Assembly: GCA_019009955.1 (NCBI GenBank)
Contig: CM032229.1
Span: 76,925,001-76,989,000, forward strand
Reading direction: 5' to 3'
DNA: 64,000 nucleotides
Origin: Riptortus pedestris
Lineage: Eukaryota > Arthropoda > Insecta > Hemiptera > Alydidae
Positions 1 through 10,675 of the stretch are shown in pieces. Numbering within the stretch: the stretch's first letter is position 1; every line of letters starts with the position of its first letter. The position numbers and the translations under genes were made by a program. The notes beneath the pieces were generated by a model, which saw nothing but the letters and a program-made list of their open reading frames with translations, had not been told where the DNA came from and did no database searches.

Positions 1-3000
1 CTTGTGGCTAGGCTTGAGATTCAAGGTATGAGTGCTATCCTTAACTTCCACCATGTACTCAGGTGGTTTGAAGTACTCTTCGGAATAGGCTCTACGGCTC
101 AGTGAACATCCTGTAGCTAACTGTATTGTTTTAAATAGTGTTGCCACTAGTGAATTGGAAATCCAAAGCCTTCTGCCAGTAAAAGAGATTAAGTGATGCC
201 CGCTCTGGGGAGCTCGTCCTCTTGGGAAATACTTCGTGTCTGTCCGTCCCTACTCCTTTCGGGGTCCTTTTTCCAGGATAGGGGCTTTTTTAATTTGTTT
301 TAAATTGACTTTTTTTCCCGTCGCTCCTCATCCTTTTAGCGTAATTGCCTTCTGGGGAATTCGAACAACTCGCATAGAAATATTGAATGGATTTTGAACT
401 GCCCTCCCTCGATCAAATTAATGGTTAAACATGTTATGTCATTTGACTACGGGAAGAAAAACCATCCTCTGACCCGAGCAGTATTCATATTTTCACATAT
501 TGTTTGCCTGATGGATGACAATAACAAAGATCCATTGCCTTTCTAAACGCCCACTCCCTGTCTATAATTAATTAATGTTTTGTTAACACATCAAACGTCA
601 AGTCGTATCTCATGCATAATATAGATAACAAATATTAAAAAAAAGAAGCTAAGTTTAAGTCAAGGCCGATTTCTGTCACAATCTTCATTCAAGATCTTCA
701 CCAAAGACCTAATTACGAAATTGAATGAGGGAATTTCAAGTAGAATTTCAGAAATGACTCCTATAAATAATTGCAGTTCATTATATCGAACAATCTTGAC
801 ATTTTCTTGAAACTCTAGTCATCTCCTTTGGGCAAAACAACGTATTGATTTATAGATTTATTTTTTCAAGGAATCACTAAGAAAATAAACATTTCACTAA
901 TTTCTAAGATAAACGAAAGCATAGTAAAATCCCATTGTGTCCACTAGGCCGAAAACTAGGAGGATCTAAACAATTTTTTTACAGTTACTGAAAGGCTAGA
1001 AAACTATTAAATTCATCATATTTTTCAGTGATAACTGAAATATTTTTTAATCAGCAATCCACTCTCGCCGTGAAAGATTTGAGAGTACTCTCACAAGATT
1101 TTACATGAAACCCTAGTTTTTAAGCCTATGATGTCATTAATCTAATTTTGCTATCACTATAAGGTATTTATAAGAAAAATAAATATTTATTATATATATT
1201 TATTTTTAATTTTTGTACCATTATATGCCAGTCAATAAATCTTTTTCACGGCCAGACTCTGAAAAGTATCAAGTATCTTTGATTTGGTGATGGGTGAGCC
1301 ATGTTTCATTCTTCAGTCCGCTGTTCTTCACGAAACTGTCTGTCTTTGAATGGCTTTTATCATCACCTAAAAACTCTGAAGGAAGACTAAGGCGCAAGAT
1401 GGAATATCATTCGTAAAAAAACGGAACCTCAAATGGAATATTTCAACTTAGATTCTGTGTATCACTTAATTACGATAATTTTAAATGAAGTGTAGCAAAA
1501 AATGTTGGTGTTCAAATAGGATTTCTCCTTATTCATTTTCTTTGGGTTAATATCAATGGAACGACTCGCCAAGAGCAATTTCACTGCAACATAACTGTTC
1601 TTATGTCCATCAAATCTGAAGAACAATAAAGAATTTAAGCAAAAAGCTGGCGTTTATTGACCTTCTGAGCAAATTCAGAAAAAGTAATGGTTGAAATATG
1701 GAGTGGGTAGTCGTCAACAACCACTTAATTCCAGATAACAAAATGAATATTCTTATTTATATACTATAACAATAATTTAATTACGAGCTAATGGTTAGCA
1801 TATTCTTTTTTGAATGGCCATTGTTTGTATTTTTATTAAATATCTCTTCTCCAGATAAACTTATAGCCACAATGATAATTGACTAACATATAATTTGAGG
1901 GCTTTGGCCTTTAAACGTTAAAACTCGGGCGGTCCTGGAGATGAAAGCAAGAGATGATATTTCAGGCAGAATACTCTGATAAGGAGTCTTACACGGCTGA
2001 TAGCAAGTCCCTTTACTATTCCACCTAACCAACTGTCGTAGCCACTCCTCCCCTACACCAACCCCCTCTGGGTCTTCACTCAACTAGATTTGAAAAGTAT
2101 TTCTAGAGCAAAGTCACAATTATACTACTATTTATGGCACCATTTTTAACTCAGAATTAAATATATAAAGATTTGAATATTAAAGATTTGGCTTTAAAAA
2201 TTTGGCAAAATCATTTTATCACCAAGAAAGTGTATAGTAAGTAGAAAAGGATATGGAGGTCCAATCTTCACCTAAAATTAAAATATCAATAAATATCTCA
2301 AGTTCTCCTTATATATTTACAGCATTTCTACAGTATAATTATATAGGTTTCGTGGTTTTAATTAGAGAGAACATAAGCCATATTTTTAAGATATGGGTAT
2401 CAGATAATACCTTAAGGAGTGCGGAGGAAGCACCATAGCATTTCTTCTGTGACTGATTTACAGAAAATAACAACGAACGTAACAAAAATATATTTTGGAA
2501 ACCAATTAACGTGACAGAATGGCACAATTTTCAAAAGGAATTAAACTATGTCAGATTGTATAGCTTATAAATTCAGTCTAAATACAGTTGGTAGTTACTG
2601 TCATTTCAATGAAATAAGTATTCTTGTATGTTGAAATGAGAATTAACTTAATTAATTAATTAAATTGGTTGTAGCTCGATCTGTACTAGGCTAAATGCTG
2701 TTATTTTATAAAATGTTGAAATAAATAAAAAAAATGAAGTTGCAATTAAAAATATAGTTATATCTCAATAGAAGCGCTAAAAATATTTCACAATATTATT
2801 ATTTGGGCTAATTGGGTTTTACTGTCGTATTACAACAATCAGTATTAATATTAGATCGGTATTCTACACTAAGTAATAGTATTTTTTTTTAAAATCATTC
2901 TATATCCTTAGATAACAGAATAAATTGAAATCTAGGTTCAAAGTTGTATTTAATAAAAAATAAATTTTCTCCCAACCCAATTTAAGTTACTTTATATAAT

Positions 3001-3490
3001 AGAAAAAACAATTGCTTTATATGCATTGTGTTTTAATATTCGTTCACAATATTATCCGAAAGAGTAGATAACTTACACTCAGGTAAATATGAACTATGGA
3101 ACAACGTTGTCCTACTAAATGTGGTATAAATTAAGGACCCATATAATCGTAAATACAATCCTTAAGGAGCCCACTGAATAGACTGTCGTATAAAAAGTTT
3201 AACATAGTATTTTCCGTTAATGTCCATGGGAAAAAGAGCTATCTAGAAAGCATCTGACATGGAAGATATGGAGTTCAGATCCAGTACCCCCTGGAGAACT
3301 GTTGATAAGAGCTCCCACAGGGACAATACACTCCTAGAAACATTCTACGTCCAACTTAAACTTCCTGTCCTTCCAACAGCATTAAATTGTAGGCAAGATG
3401 GATGATAATTTGAAAATTGACGTTTTATTTATTTCCATAAAATAAAATAGGGATGCAAGTACGATTATTCTACATTTTTTTTGTTCGTTA
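1..3490. other. AT-rich stretch with no recognised gene or repeat
   Basis: No reading frame reaches 70 codons and no SINE, HINE-like end or retroelement motif was seen. The first 300 bases are less AT-rich than the rest (for example the CT-rich stretch around 200-290) but have no coding signature. The remainder is A/T-rich with short runs such as the TTAA repeats near 2650. It is best read as intergenic or intronic background. Confidence 0.5.
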
Positions 3491-3612
3491 TTTTAGCAGA
3501 TTTCCCTTACGGAAAATCAGCTATTGAGGATGTACTCATGACGCGATTTTCAAAAACTTTCTTCAAATGTCCATCGATCCTACCCAGGAGATGACGAAAA
3601 TGAGGTCCGTTC

Positions 3613-3686
<74 letters not shown>

Positions 3687-4130
3687 CTGCTAACGCTCTA
3701 GCGGTCGCAATTTTTGTTTGATCGTTACCATACTCGATATTTAAACGTTTTATGCAAAAAGACAGATCAAGTTCGTTAATGGCTGAAATCGGACCAGTGG
3801 GAGGGGGGTTTAGAGGGGGGATTTTCGAAAATTCAAAATATCTCCGTTACCATACGTCAGATCAAAAACTTGTATAGAACCAATCTTATTGTAAATAAAT
3901 TAAATTTACTATAAATATTGTTCTAAACATTTATTCTCTATCTTGAATATTAACCGAGATATTTGCATTTTTATTAATTGTGGGCCGATAACGGATGACT
4001 AGTTTCCCGCCAGATGCTAGTTCGGCCCTTTGCCGTAACTGTTCGACTCTCGTATGGGGATTTCTCTATTTTATAGCTTCATGTGGGAAATCTGCTTAGT
4101 TTACGCAGCCCCTGCGTGACGGACTTTTTT
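3491..4130 (+). mobile_element. HINE-like element, full-length copy (type a)
   Basis: This reference copy runs from TTTTAGCAGATTTCCC to GCGTGACGGACTTTTT. The left end has AGCAGATTTCCC, followed by a conserved arm and then (AT)n at 3617-3682. The right end has the exact inverse GGGAAATCTGCT at 4085-4096, then the perfect hairpin ACGCAG-CCC-CTGCGT and the tail GACGGACTT. It has no coding capacity. Subterminal inverted repeats, a microsatellite near the left end, and a hairpin with short tail at the right end match DINE-1/HINE (Helentron-associated) elements, which a Helentron Rep/helicase would mobilise in trans. The flanks are T-rich at both sides, consistent with insertion between Ts and no target duplication. 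The family name is inference; the terminal structure is read directly. Confidence 0.8.
3617..3682. repeat. (AT)n microsatellite inside HINE-like element
   Basis: About 33 uninterrupted AT units at the same internal position as the AT tracts in the copies at 18.1, 51.4 and 53.3 kb. It therefore belongs to the mobile element and is not an independent locus. Confidence 0.95.
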
Positions 4131-4195
4131 TATGTTTCTTGGGCAGAAAGGCAGTTGAGGCAATCAAAATTTATGAAAATACGTCACGATTTTTC

Positions 4196-4566
4196 ACTTG
4201 CGTCACGTATTTTAATTTATCTCAAAACGTAAATGTTCAATGAGAATAAAATTTGATATTTGGACTTATAATAAAGTGGTTTATAATATAACAGCTTCTT
4301 GTTAATATGACACGAGTAGGAATGGGGTTTTCTTCAGACCAAAAACTAAAAAAATGCATTTTTCATCCTACCTACAAAAAAATGCAAATATCTCGGTTAA
4401 TAATTAAGATAGTGAAAAAAGGTACATAATTACATTAATTAAACATGAGATTTGTAATAGGATTTCTTCTCAACAATTTTTCGATTCGACTCATAATAAC
4501 GGCGATATTAAGAATTTTGGAAATTTCCCCTCTAAACCCCCCATATTTTACATGAAACGTTTAAAT
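4196..4566 (-). mobile_element. HINE-like element, partial copy (type b)
   Basis: Begins at GCGTCACGTATTTTAATTT and matches the type b copies at 32.2, 51.0 and 58.8 kb through the 'GAGTAGGAATGGGG' and 'AAATATCTCGGTTAA' words to the CCCCTCTAAACCCCCC tract. It lacks the hairpin end and the AT microsatellite end. It lies about 65 bases after the type a copy at 3491-4130 in the opposite orientation. A SINE follows closely. Confidence 0.7.
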
Positions 4567-4611
4567 ATCCTTTTTATTTATAACCCTTATTTCTTATAAC
4601 AATTTTTTTTT

Positions 4612-4806
4612 AATTTATTAACTTCCACGTTTATGCTACAATGTCTAATTGGAACAGGTTATCTACAGATTACCCCATTTTTTATAGCCAGGATGGGACA
4701 AAGAATAAAACCCTACTGCCCAAGTAGGAATTGAACCCACCACACTAGATTTATCAAGCGTATTAAGACCAACGCCTTACATCTCGCATGGCTAACCAGA
4801 CCCCCC
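4612..4806 (-). mobile_element. tRNA-derived SINE, internally deleted copy
   Basis: Read on the minus strand it starts with the tRNA-like head (TTAGCCATGCGAGATGTAAGGCG) and a degenerate B box (GGTTCAATTCC), then passes to the 3' body ending GTGGAAGTTAATAAATT. The middle segment found in other copies (ATTTATTTAGTGACGAACTC) is missing, so this copy carries an internal deletion of about 30-40 bases. A run of Cs directly follows the head. Confidence 0.75.
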
Positions 4807-4810
4807 CCCC

Positions 4811-6400
4811 CTATTTCAGACCTTAATACAGCGAAACAAAAAAGTCTCATATTTTTTTCTTCCTTACTTTCAAAAACATTTAAATAAAAAGTGTATGATG
4901 TAAAAGTAAATAGTCCAAATTAAATCAAAATACAAACTCCAGTTTTTAATATGTCTTCAAAAATAACCAGTAGAAAAACTGCATTAATACAGACTGAAAG
5001 GAGCTAACATGCGAACATGCATTAATTAATACTAGCCAGATAATATATTGAGGTTATTTAATCTGTAACTTTATAACGTACATTTTTCAGTTTATGTAAG
5101 ACGTTAATACAACATAAATAATGAATTTGAATAACAACTGATCAGAATAGATTTGAAACAACTTACCAATCCAAGTACGCATATGAGTTCAAGTACAAAC
5201 ATACCTGAAATTAAAAAAAAATAATTAAAAAATATAACAAGGGCTTACATTTATTATTACAAACCTAACTTTATTAAATTGTTTATTACACTAAAATCAA
5301 ATTTTTTTATGACTTACTGATCGCGGAAAGTGAGATGAGTTACTAAACTTCCATTCTCTTAACATCAACTCAAGGTAGTACGGAATAAATATAAATAAAA
5401 ATTAATCTATAAAAAAACTCCAAAGAATTATGCTTTTTTTGCGATGGAAATAAAAAACCGCTAATTGGTAAGACAATTTTTCTAAAGTGAGAGAAGACAG
5501 ATATTAAAAATCACGCATTGACAGACGCTACTCCATTTGACAAGGAAAGAGCAGCCTGCTGCCCATCTAGACATCTGGCCGAAAATTGGCTATTAAACTT
5601 TTGTCAAGACGGATGAGCTATACTCTAACTTTCATAATTTGTCAACTGTTGGCAGGCTATTGTTCTCATATAAATGAAGCTGCCAGAATTTTAAAAATTC
5701 CATCCCTGTCAGACTTTCTGATGAGAATTTCGTAGAAATAATAAAATTGGCAAGTTGGAAGAAAGACGTGTCTGGGTAAAAGAGGGTTCATGTTTATTCA
5801 TATGAAGCACGTCTGTCAGTCATATTACTTCGTTCAGCTTAAATATTTTTTTTAAACTCTATAAGTGCCTTCACGATTAAGAGGTCAATTAACAATTTAA
5901 TTATTAATATACAATGGGCAAGTCGTTCTAAATAACAGTCTAAGGATTGGCTGAAATTTTTTTTAAATTAAAAAATGATAAATTTAATTCACACTTCTGG
6001 CCTCTCTGAGAAAAATGACGTAAATATTGAAATATTTTTCTATCAACCCATTTTTTATTCATTCTCTTAAAACTGAGATTTTCCAACTACGAAGGGATTA
6101 GGTGAGGGCTTATCTCAATGTCAAAACAAAATCATAAGATAATGATACCCGTCGAAGACAGGTTAAATTAAATTTAATGAAGAATTTAATGATTCCACAC
6201 GTTCAATGATTTTAATTAAATAATCAAGTTTCCTTTAATAAATTAATTACTGCAGGCTCTGATCATGGCTCATGTCCTTCAACATCGTGATTGGTGACCG
6301 GCTGAATATCCGCAGATGAAATACACACTCAGAGAATACTCTTCTGATATTACTAACGCACTTGATATAGTACCAACAGTTTCAAATTGTTGTCAAATAA
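4811..6400. other. AT-rich stretch with no recognised feature
   Basis: No recognisable gene, SINE or element end. The block at 5510-5830 is slightly less AT-rich but every frame is broken. Confidence 0.5.
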
Positions 6401-6596
6401 AAGGTCCGTCAAGCAGGGGCTGTGTAAACTAGGCAGATTTCTCATGTGCAAGTATGAAACACTAGTGATCTAAGCTCAGAACATATACTCTATTCCTATG
6501 TAAAACAATAGTTTAATAAGATTGGTTCTATACAATGTTTCGATGCGACTCCATAATAACAGAAATATTATGAATTTTCGAATCCCCCTCCCCACT
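6401..6596 (-). mobile_element. HINE-like element, 3'-end fragment (type c)
   Basis: Starts at GTCCGTCAAGCAGGGGCTG, keeps a one-mismatch subterminal repeat (GGCAGATTTCTC), then a segment 'AGTATGAAACACTAGTGATC' shared with the copies at 29.9 and 37.6 kb rather than with types a or b. It continues to the TTCGAATCCCCCTCCCC tract and stops. The microsatellite end is missing. Confidence 0.65.
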
Positions 6597-6714
6597 ACTT
6601 ATTTACTTATATGACCTTTAGTGCTTGATAAAACAGTTATACTATACTTAGCTTTGCATTGATCAAATTAGCATTTTAGAGTTATTAACGTTAGTTCTTA
6701 AATTATGGTGTGAA

Positions 6715-7042
6715 CACACAAAGTATTTGCATGTACTTCACACACTAAAAGTTGTGAATACTATAATACTATAATAATGAAAATACTATTTGGTATTTAA
6801 ACTTCCAATAAAGTGGTCAAGGATATGTTACATGGGTAGGACGATGTTTGCTGAAGGCTAAAAACTATAAAGTGGAAATATCTCGGTTAATATTCATGAT
6901 AGAAAAAATGCATATATGAATATGACAGAATTTATAGGCAAGATTGGTTCAGTACAATTTTTCGATTCGACGTATAATAACGGAGATATTCCGAACAGTC
7001 TAAATCCATCCCGTTATAACCCCCTCTCTCCCACTCTAATTT
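6715..7042 (-). mobile_element. HINE-like element, partial, broken by a foldback insertion
   Basis: Diverged type b core: ATACTATTTGGTATTTAAACTT, the AAATATCTCGGTTAATATTC word, and TTTTCGATTCGACGTATAATAACGGAGATATT. The match ends in the C-rich tract at about 7035, where the inverted-arm element at 7046-7863 begins. The remaining end of the HINE-like copy is not seen on the far side. Confidence 0.65.
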
Positions 7043-7045
7043 CCA

Positions 7046-7863
7046 AAAAAAAATTAGTTTATGCCAATATTTCGAAAATATTTATTTTATCTTCTTAAAT
7101 CATATTAAAATACATAAGACTCTGGCACCTTCATGACACCACAATATATATAATATTCATGTCATGATTATTATAGATAATTATAGTCATAATATAATAG
7201 TAGCTTTAATGCACTAACTTAACAATTGCAATAGTCAACAATAATAGTTGTAACTTAATAAAATAATAGTAATAACATAATAGATTTAATACCACATGAA
7301 AATAGCTTTAATAAAATGTAACAATAATTGTAATAACACACAACAATAATAGTTGTAACATAATAAAATAACAATAACATAATAGCTTTAATAAAATATA
7401 ACAATAATTGTTATAACAATAATAGTTGTAACATAATAGCTTTAATACAACTTGAAAATAGCTTTAATAAAATATAACAATAATTGTAATAACAGATAAT
7501 AAAAATTGTAACATAATATAATACATGTAGTATAATAATTACAATATAGTTCAACAAACAAAGACAATAAACTATAGACACACATAATAGATATACAAAG
7601 ACAAAAGGCTGTGACCATCAGTGTAAACAGACCAAGGAAAGTTACCATCATTGTTCCTAAAGTAACCAGAAGTGCAATACATAATGTACAATAGTTTTTA
7701 AGTATTTCTAGTCTTGGTAAGTAGAAATAACATAAAGACTATCTGTTACACTCTTGTTTAATAAGAATGTGCAACACATATTAAGTAGTACCTGTATATT
7801 TACAGCCCTGAAGAAGAGAAAATAATATTCTCGAAATATTGGCATAAACTAAACATTTTTTTT
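7046..7863. mobile_element. Foldback element with hammerhead-like motif, copy 1
   Basis: The arms at 7046-7096 and 7811-7863 are inverted copies sharing TTAGTTTATGCCAATATTTCG and the AGAATATTATTTTCTCTTC region. The right arm contains CTGAAGA-A-GAGAA...TTCTC-GAAA (7808-7838), matching the CUGANGA / stem II / GAAA order of a hammerhead core but with one extra base after CUGANGA. The interior (about 7140-7520) is an irregular AT-rich tandem array in which TAGCTTTAATA and AACAATAATTGTAATAAC recur. No coding sequence was found. A Penelope-like or other retroelement-derived foldback is the leading guess. Confidence 0.55.
7180..7520. repeat. Irregular AT-rich tandem repeat array
   Basis: The words ATAATAGCTTTAATAAAATA and AACAATAATTGTAATAACA recur at spacings of roughly 22, 54 and 80 bases, so this is a degenerate array without one clean period. 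It lies between the inverted arms at 7046-7096 and 7811-7863. Confidence 0.7.
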
Positions 7864-8009
7864 AATCAACATTGACCAAAACTCCAAGAAAAAATAACAA
7901 CACAATATAACCTGGTCGAAACATCCACACAATTATATATATATAATCTTACCTACCCTGTAAATGTGGAAAATAAGGTTCTTTCAAAACTATATATAGA
8001 TATATATAT

Positions 8010-8010
<1 letters not shown>

Positions 8011-8096
<86 letters not shown>

Positions 8097-8115
8097 ATAC
8101 ATATATCCTATATAT
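8011..8115. repeat. Compound (CT)n(AT)n(AC/AT) microsatellite
   Basis: The order is TATATCC, (TC)n, (TA)n, then CACACATACATACATATA. The same order and orientation recurs at 9236-9422 on the other side of the retroelement-like block, suggesting duplication of the microsatellite or insertion within it. Confidence 0.9.
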
Positions 8116-8360
8116 ATACTAGCTCAGAAACCCGGCTTCGCCCGGGAATTCATTTGAGGTTGAATGGTGATAGTATTTTTTAGCAGGCTTTACATTGCAC
8201 AATATTTTGACATTTACCCGTCCCAGTGTTTAGGATTGATACCCGTCCACCCCCGTGGATTTGCTAATAATAGAATATTTGTTCGATAAGGCTTCACTGT
8301 CTTCGATATTTTTATATTTCCCGTCTCTTATACATGTAAATATGGTGAATTTTTATTTCA

Positions 8361-9060
8361 GGCCTCCCTTATAACCCCCCTCCCGTTCGAACCTAAACAT
8401 TTTAATATAACTTATAATTATGGAAGAATTAATGCTAATTGACATACCGAGCTTTGTTAAGTTCGGTTCAGCCGTTAGTGCCCAATAACATTGTTGGCTC
8501 CCGCTAAAGTTTTAACGTATAACTCATTTATACTTAGGTATACGACAAAAGTGTATATAACAGTAGTTACTCCAAATAACAAAATAAACAACTTTTGTTA
8601 TGTGCATATTTGCCGAAAAACCAATAAGAAACGAAATATCGCTATTTTTAATTTCAGGCTTCCCTTATAACCCCCACTCCTGCCCGTCCATAGAAATGTT
8701 GGTATGGCTTATTATAATGAAGGCCTCACTGCTAATACACATACCGAGTTTTATTTAGTTCGGTTGAGTCTTTTTTGGCAAATAATATTGTTGACTCCCG
8801 CTATAATTTTTAGCGTATAACGCTTTTAAACTTCGGTATACGACAAAAGTGTATATAACAAACGTTACTCTAAATAACAAAATAAACAACTTTTGTTATG
8901 TGCATATTTGCCGAAAAACCAATAGAAAACGAAATATCGCTATTTTTAATTTCAGGCTTCCCTTATAACCCCCACTCCTGTTCGCCTCAGAGAAAATTAA
9001 TATAGCCTAAAGTCTAAGTTGGGTTAGTAGTAATATACATACCAAGTTTCATAAAATTCG
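8361..9060 (+). repeat. Tandem ~297-bp unit (2 full copies plus partial)
   Basis: The phrase GGCTTCCCTTATAACCCCC recurs at 8361 (as GGCCTCCC...), 8657 and 8955, giving periods of 296 and 298 bases. Each unit also carries an ATACCGAG(C/T)TTT...AGTTCGGTT word, TACGACAAAAGTGTATATAAC and ACTTTTGTTATGTGCATATT. Units 1 and 2 differ by scattered substitutions. Unit 3 diverges after about 40 bases and then rejoins at the GGTTCAGCCGTT tail. Confidence 0.85.
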
Positions 9061-9088
9061 GTTCAGCCGTTTATGCGTGAAAAGGTAA

Positions 9089-9128
9089 CAAACAAACAAA
9101 CAAACAAACAAACAAACAAACAAACAAA
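9089..9128 (+). repeat. (CAAA)n simple tail
   Basis: About ten AAAC/CAAA units directly after CGTGAAAAGGTAACA. It serves as the probable 3' tail of the retroelement-like block. Confidence 0.9.
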
Positions 9129-9231
9129 CATACACGAAAGAAACAAAATGCAGATATGGTGTCTATGACATGTGAAACGAAAAGTTATCGTGAAATTTCG
9201 CGAAAAAAATCAATGTACAGACAGAGGTTAC

Positions 9232-9422
<191 letters not shown>

Positions 9423-9639
9423 TCTCGTGTGTGTCCGTTTGCATATCTAGGTTCTACCATGTTAACTAAGGGACTAGTGTATTTCCCTAAGGGAAAACTA
9501 GATAAAACATTGCAAAAGACATTTTTTTTTCTAAATGATTTCTATAAAGGGTCGAAACCAATGAGTATTTAAATAGGGGTCGTCAAAAGCTTCTTTTTTT
9601 TTATTATGCAGATACAACAAAGGTATGTATAGAAATTTA

Positions 9640-10120
9640 TTATCCCTTTGATCAAAAATTGTGGTTGCCGGAAGAAGATAACTCGGTAATCTCCCCTCCC
9701 TTGAGAAGGTCCCGTAAGAGGATCCGTTTAATATGATTAGCCATAATCCTAAGGATCATTAGGTCGGAGGGGGAAGAAGCTGAGCAGTGGCCACAATAAT
9801 TGGACCCAGACCCTCCAAGGGATTGTGGACAATATCTGTCACTTTGAGCAGAATAAGATTTCATCCCGTAGGACTATTAGTTGAGAGAAGGTGAAGGCGT
9901 CGTACTCCCGCTCTGCCAAGAGGAAGCTAGCATCATTTTTCAATCGTCTCGAATAGTCGAGGAAAAGCTGTGACGCCGTATGTCACAGATAATGGGAGCC
10001 TTGAGAACCCAAGCCCACATTGGTGAAGCCTACCTTACCTTAACGTTGTACACCAAAGGGCAAGGGCTTATGCAAATTTCGATATTGAACTTGGTACAAT
10101 TCAATAAGCCGCTCTGAATA
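9640..10120. other. Moderately GC-richer patch with no recognised gene
   Basis: Base composition is visibly more balanced than the flanks (for example around 9690-9800 and 9890-10030). Short frames exist on the minus strand (70 and 97 codons), but neither resembles a known family and the second runs into the HINE-like copy. It may be an old unrecognised repeat or conserved non-coding DNA. Confidence 0.35.
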
Positions 10121-10124
10121 AAAA

Positions 10125-10675
10125 AAAAAGTTCGTCATGCAGGGGCTCCGAGCTAAGCAGATTTCCCACTTGAATTTATAGAATAGAGAAATATCCATAC
10201 GGGAGCCAAACAGTTTCGGAAACGTCCGAACTAACTTACAGCTGAAACAAATAGAACCGACTTCAGTCGATCTCAACTCGTCCGTTATCGGCACACACAT
10301 AATAACAATGCAAATATCTCGGTTAATATTCAAGATAGAGAATAAATTTATATAACAATATTTATAGTAAATTTAATTTCTAATAAGATTGGTTCTATGC
10401 AATATTTCGATATATAGTAACGGAGATATTTCGACTTTTCTAACTTTCTTTTTACATAAAACGATTAAATACAGAGTTTGGTGACTATTAAATAAAAATT
10501 GCGACCGCTAGAGTGTTAATAGACAAAAATATATATACAGATATATAGTTTTGAACGGACCTCATTTTCGTCATCTCCTGGGCAGGATCGATGGACATTT
10601 GAAGAAAATGTTCGAAAATCGCATCAAGAGTACGACCTCAATAGCTTATTTCCCGTAAGGGAAATCTGTTAATAT
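10125..10675 (-). mobile_element. HINE-like element, near full-length copy (type a)
   Basis: Runs from the hairpin end (AAAGTTCGTCATGCAGGGGCTC, with the hairpin partly destroyed) through the exact subterminal repeat AGCAGATTTCCC at about 10155, the type a core, a short degenerate AT tract (10530-10548), to the far end TATTTCCCGTAAGGGAAATCTGTTA. It shares the type a segment (CGGGAGCC.. and ..ATCTCGGTTAATATTCAAGATAGAG) with the copies at 3.5 and 52.9 kb. The AT tract is reduced to a few units, so microsatellite length varies among copies. Confidence 0.8.

Larger units (their letters stand above)
8120..9128 (+). mobile_element. Retroelement-like repeat block with (CAAA)n tail
   Basis: It starts near the stem-loop CCCGGCTTCGCCCGGG (8131-8146) and ends in an (AAAC)n tract at about 9089-9128, preceded by TTCGGTTCAGCCGTTTATGCGTGAAAAGGTAACAAAC. 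Wording of this type (CGGTTCAGCCGTT followed by AACAAACAAAC) is familiar from 3' ends of insect non-LTR retroelements, so a LINE 3' region or derived short element is likely. No reverse-transcriptase reading frame is present. Most of the block consists of three related units of about 297 bp (separate entry). Confidence 0.55.

Noticed and set aside
8361..9060. CRISPR array
   Set aside because: The repeats are contiguous units of about 297 bp without unique spacers, in a eukaryotic context.
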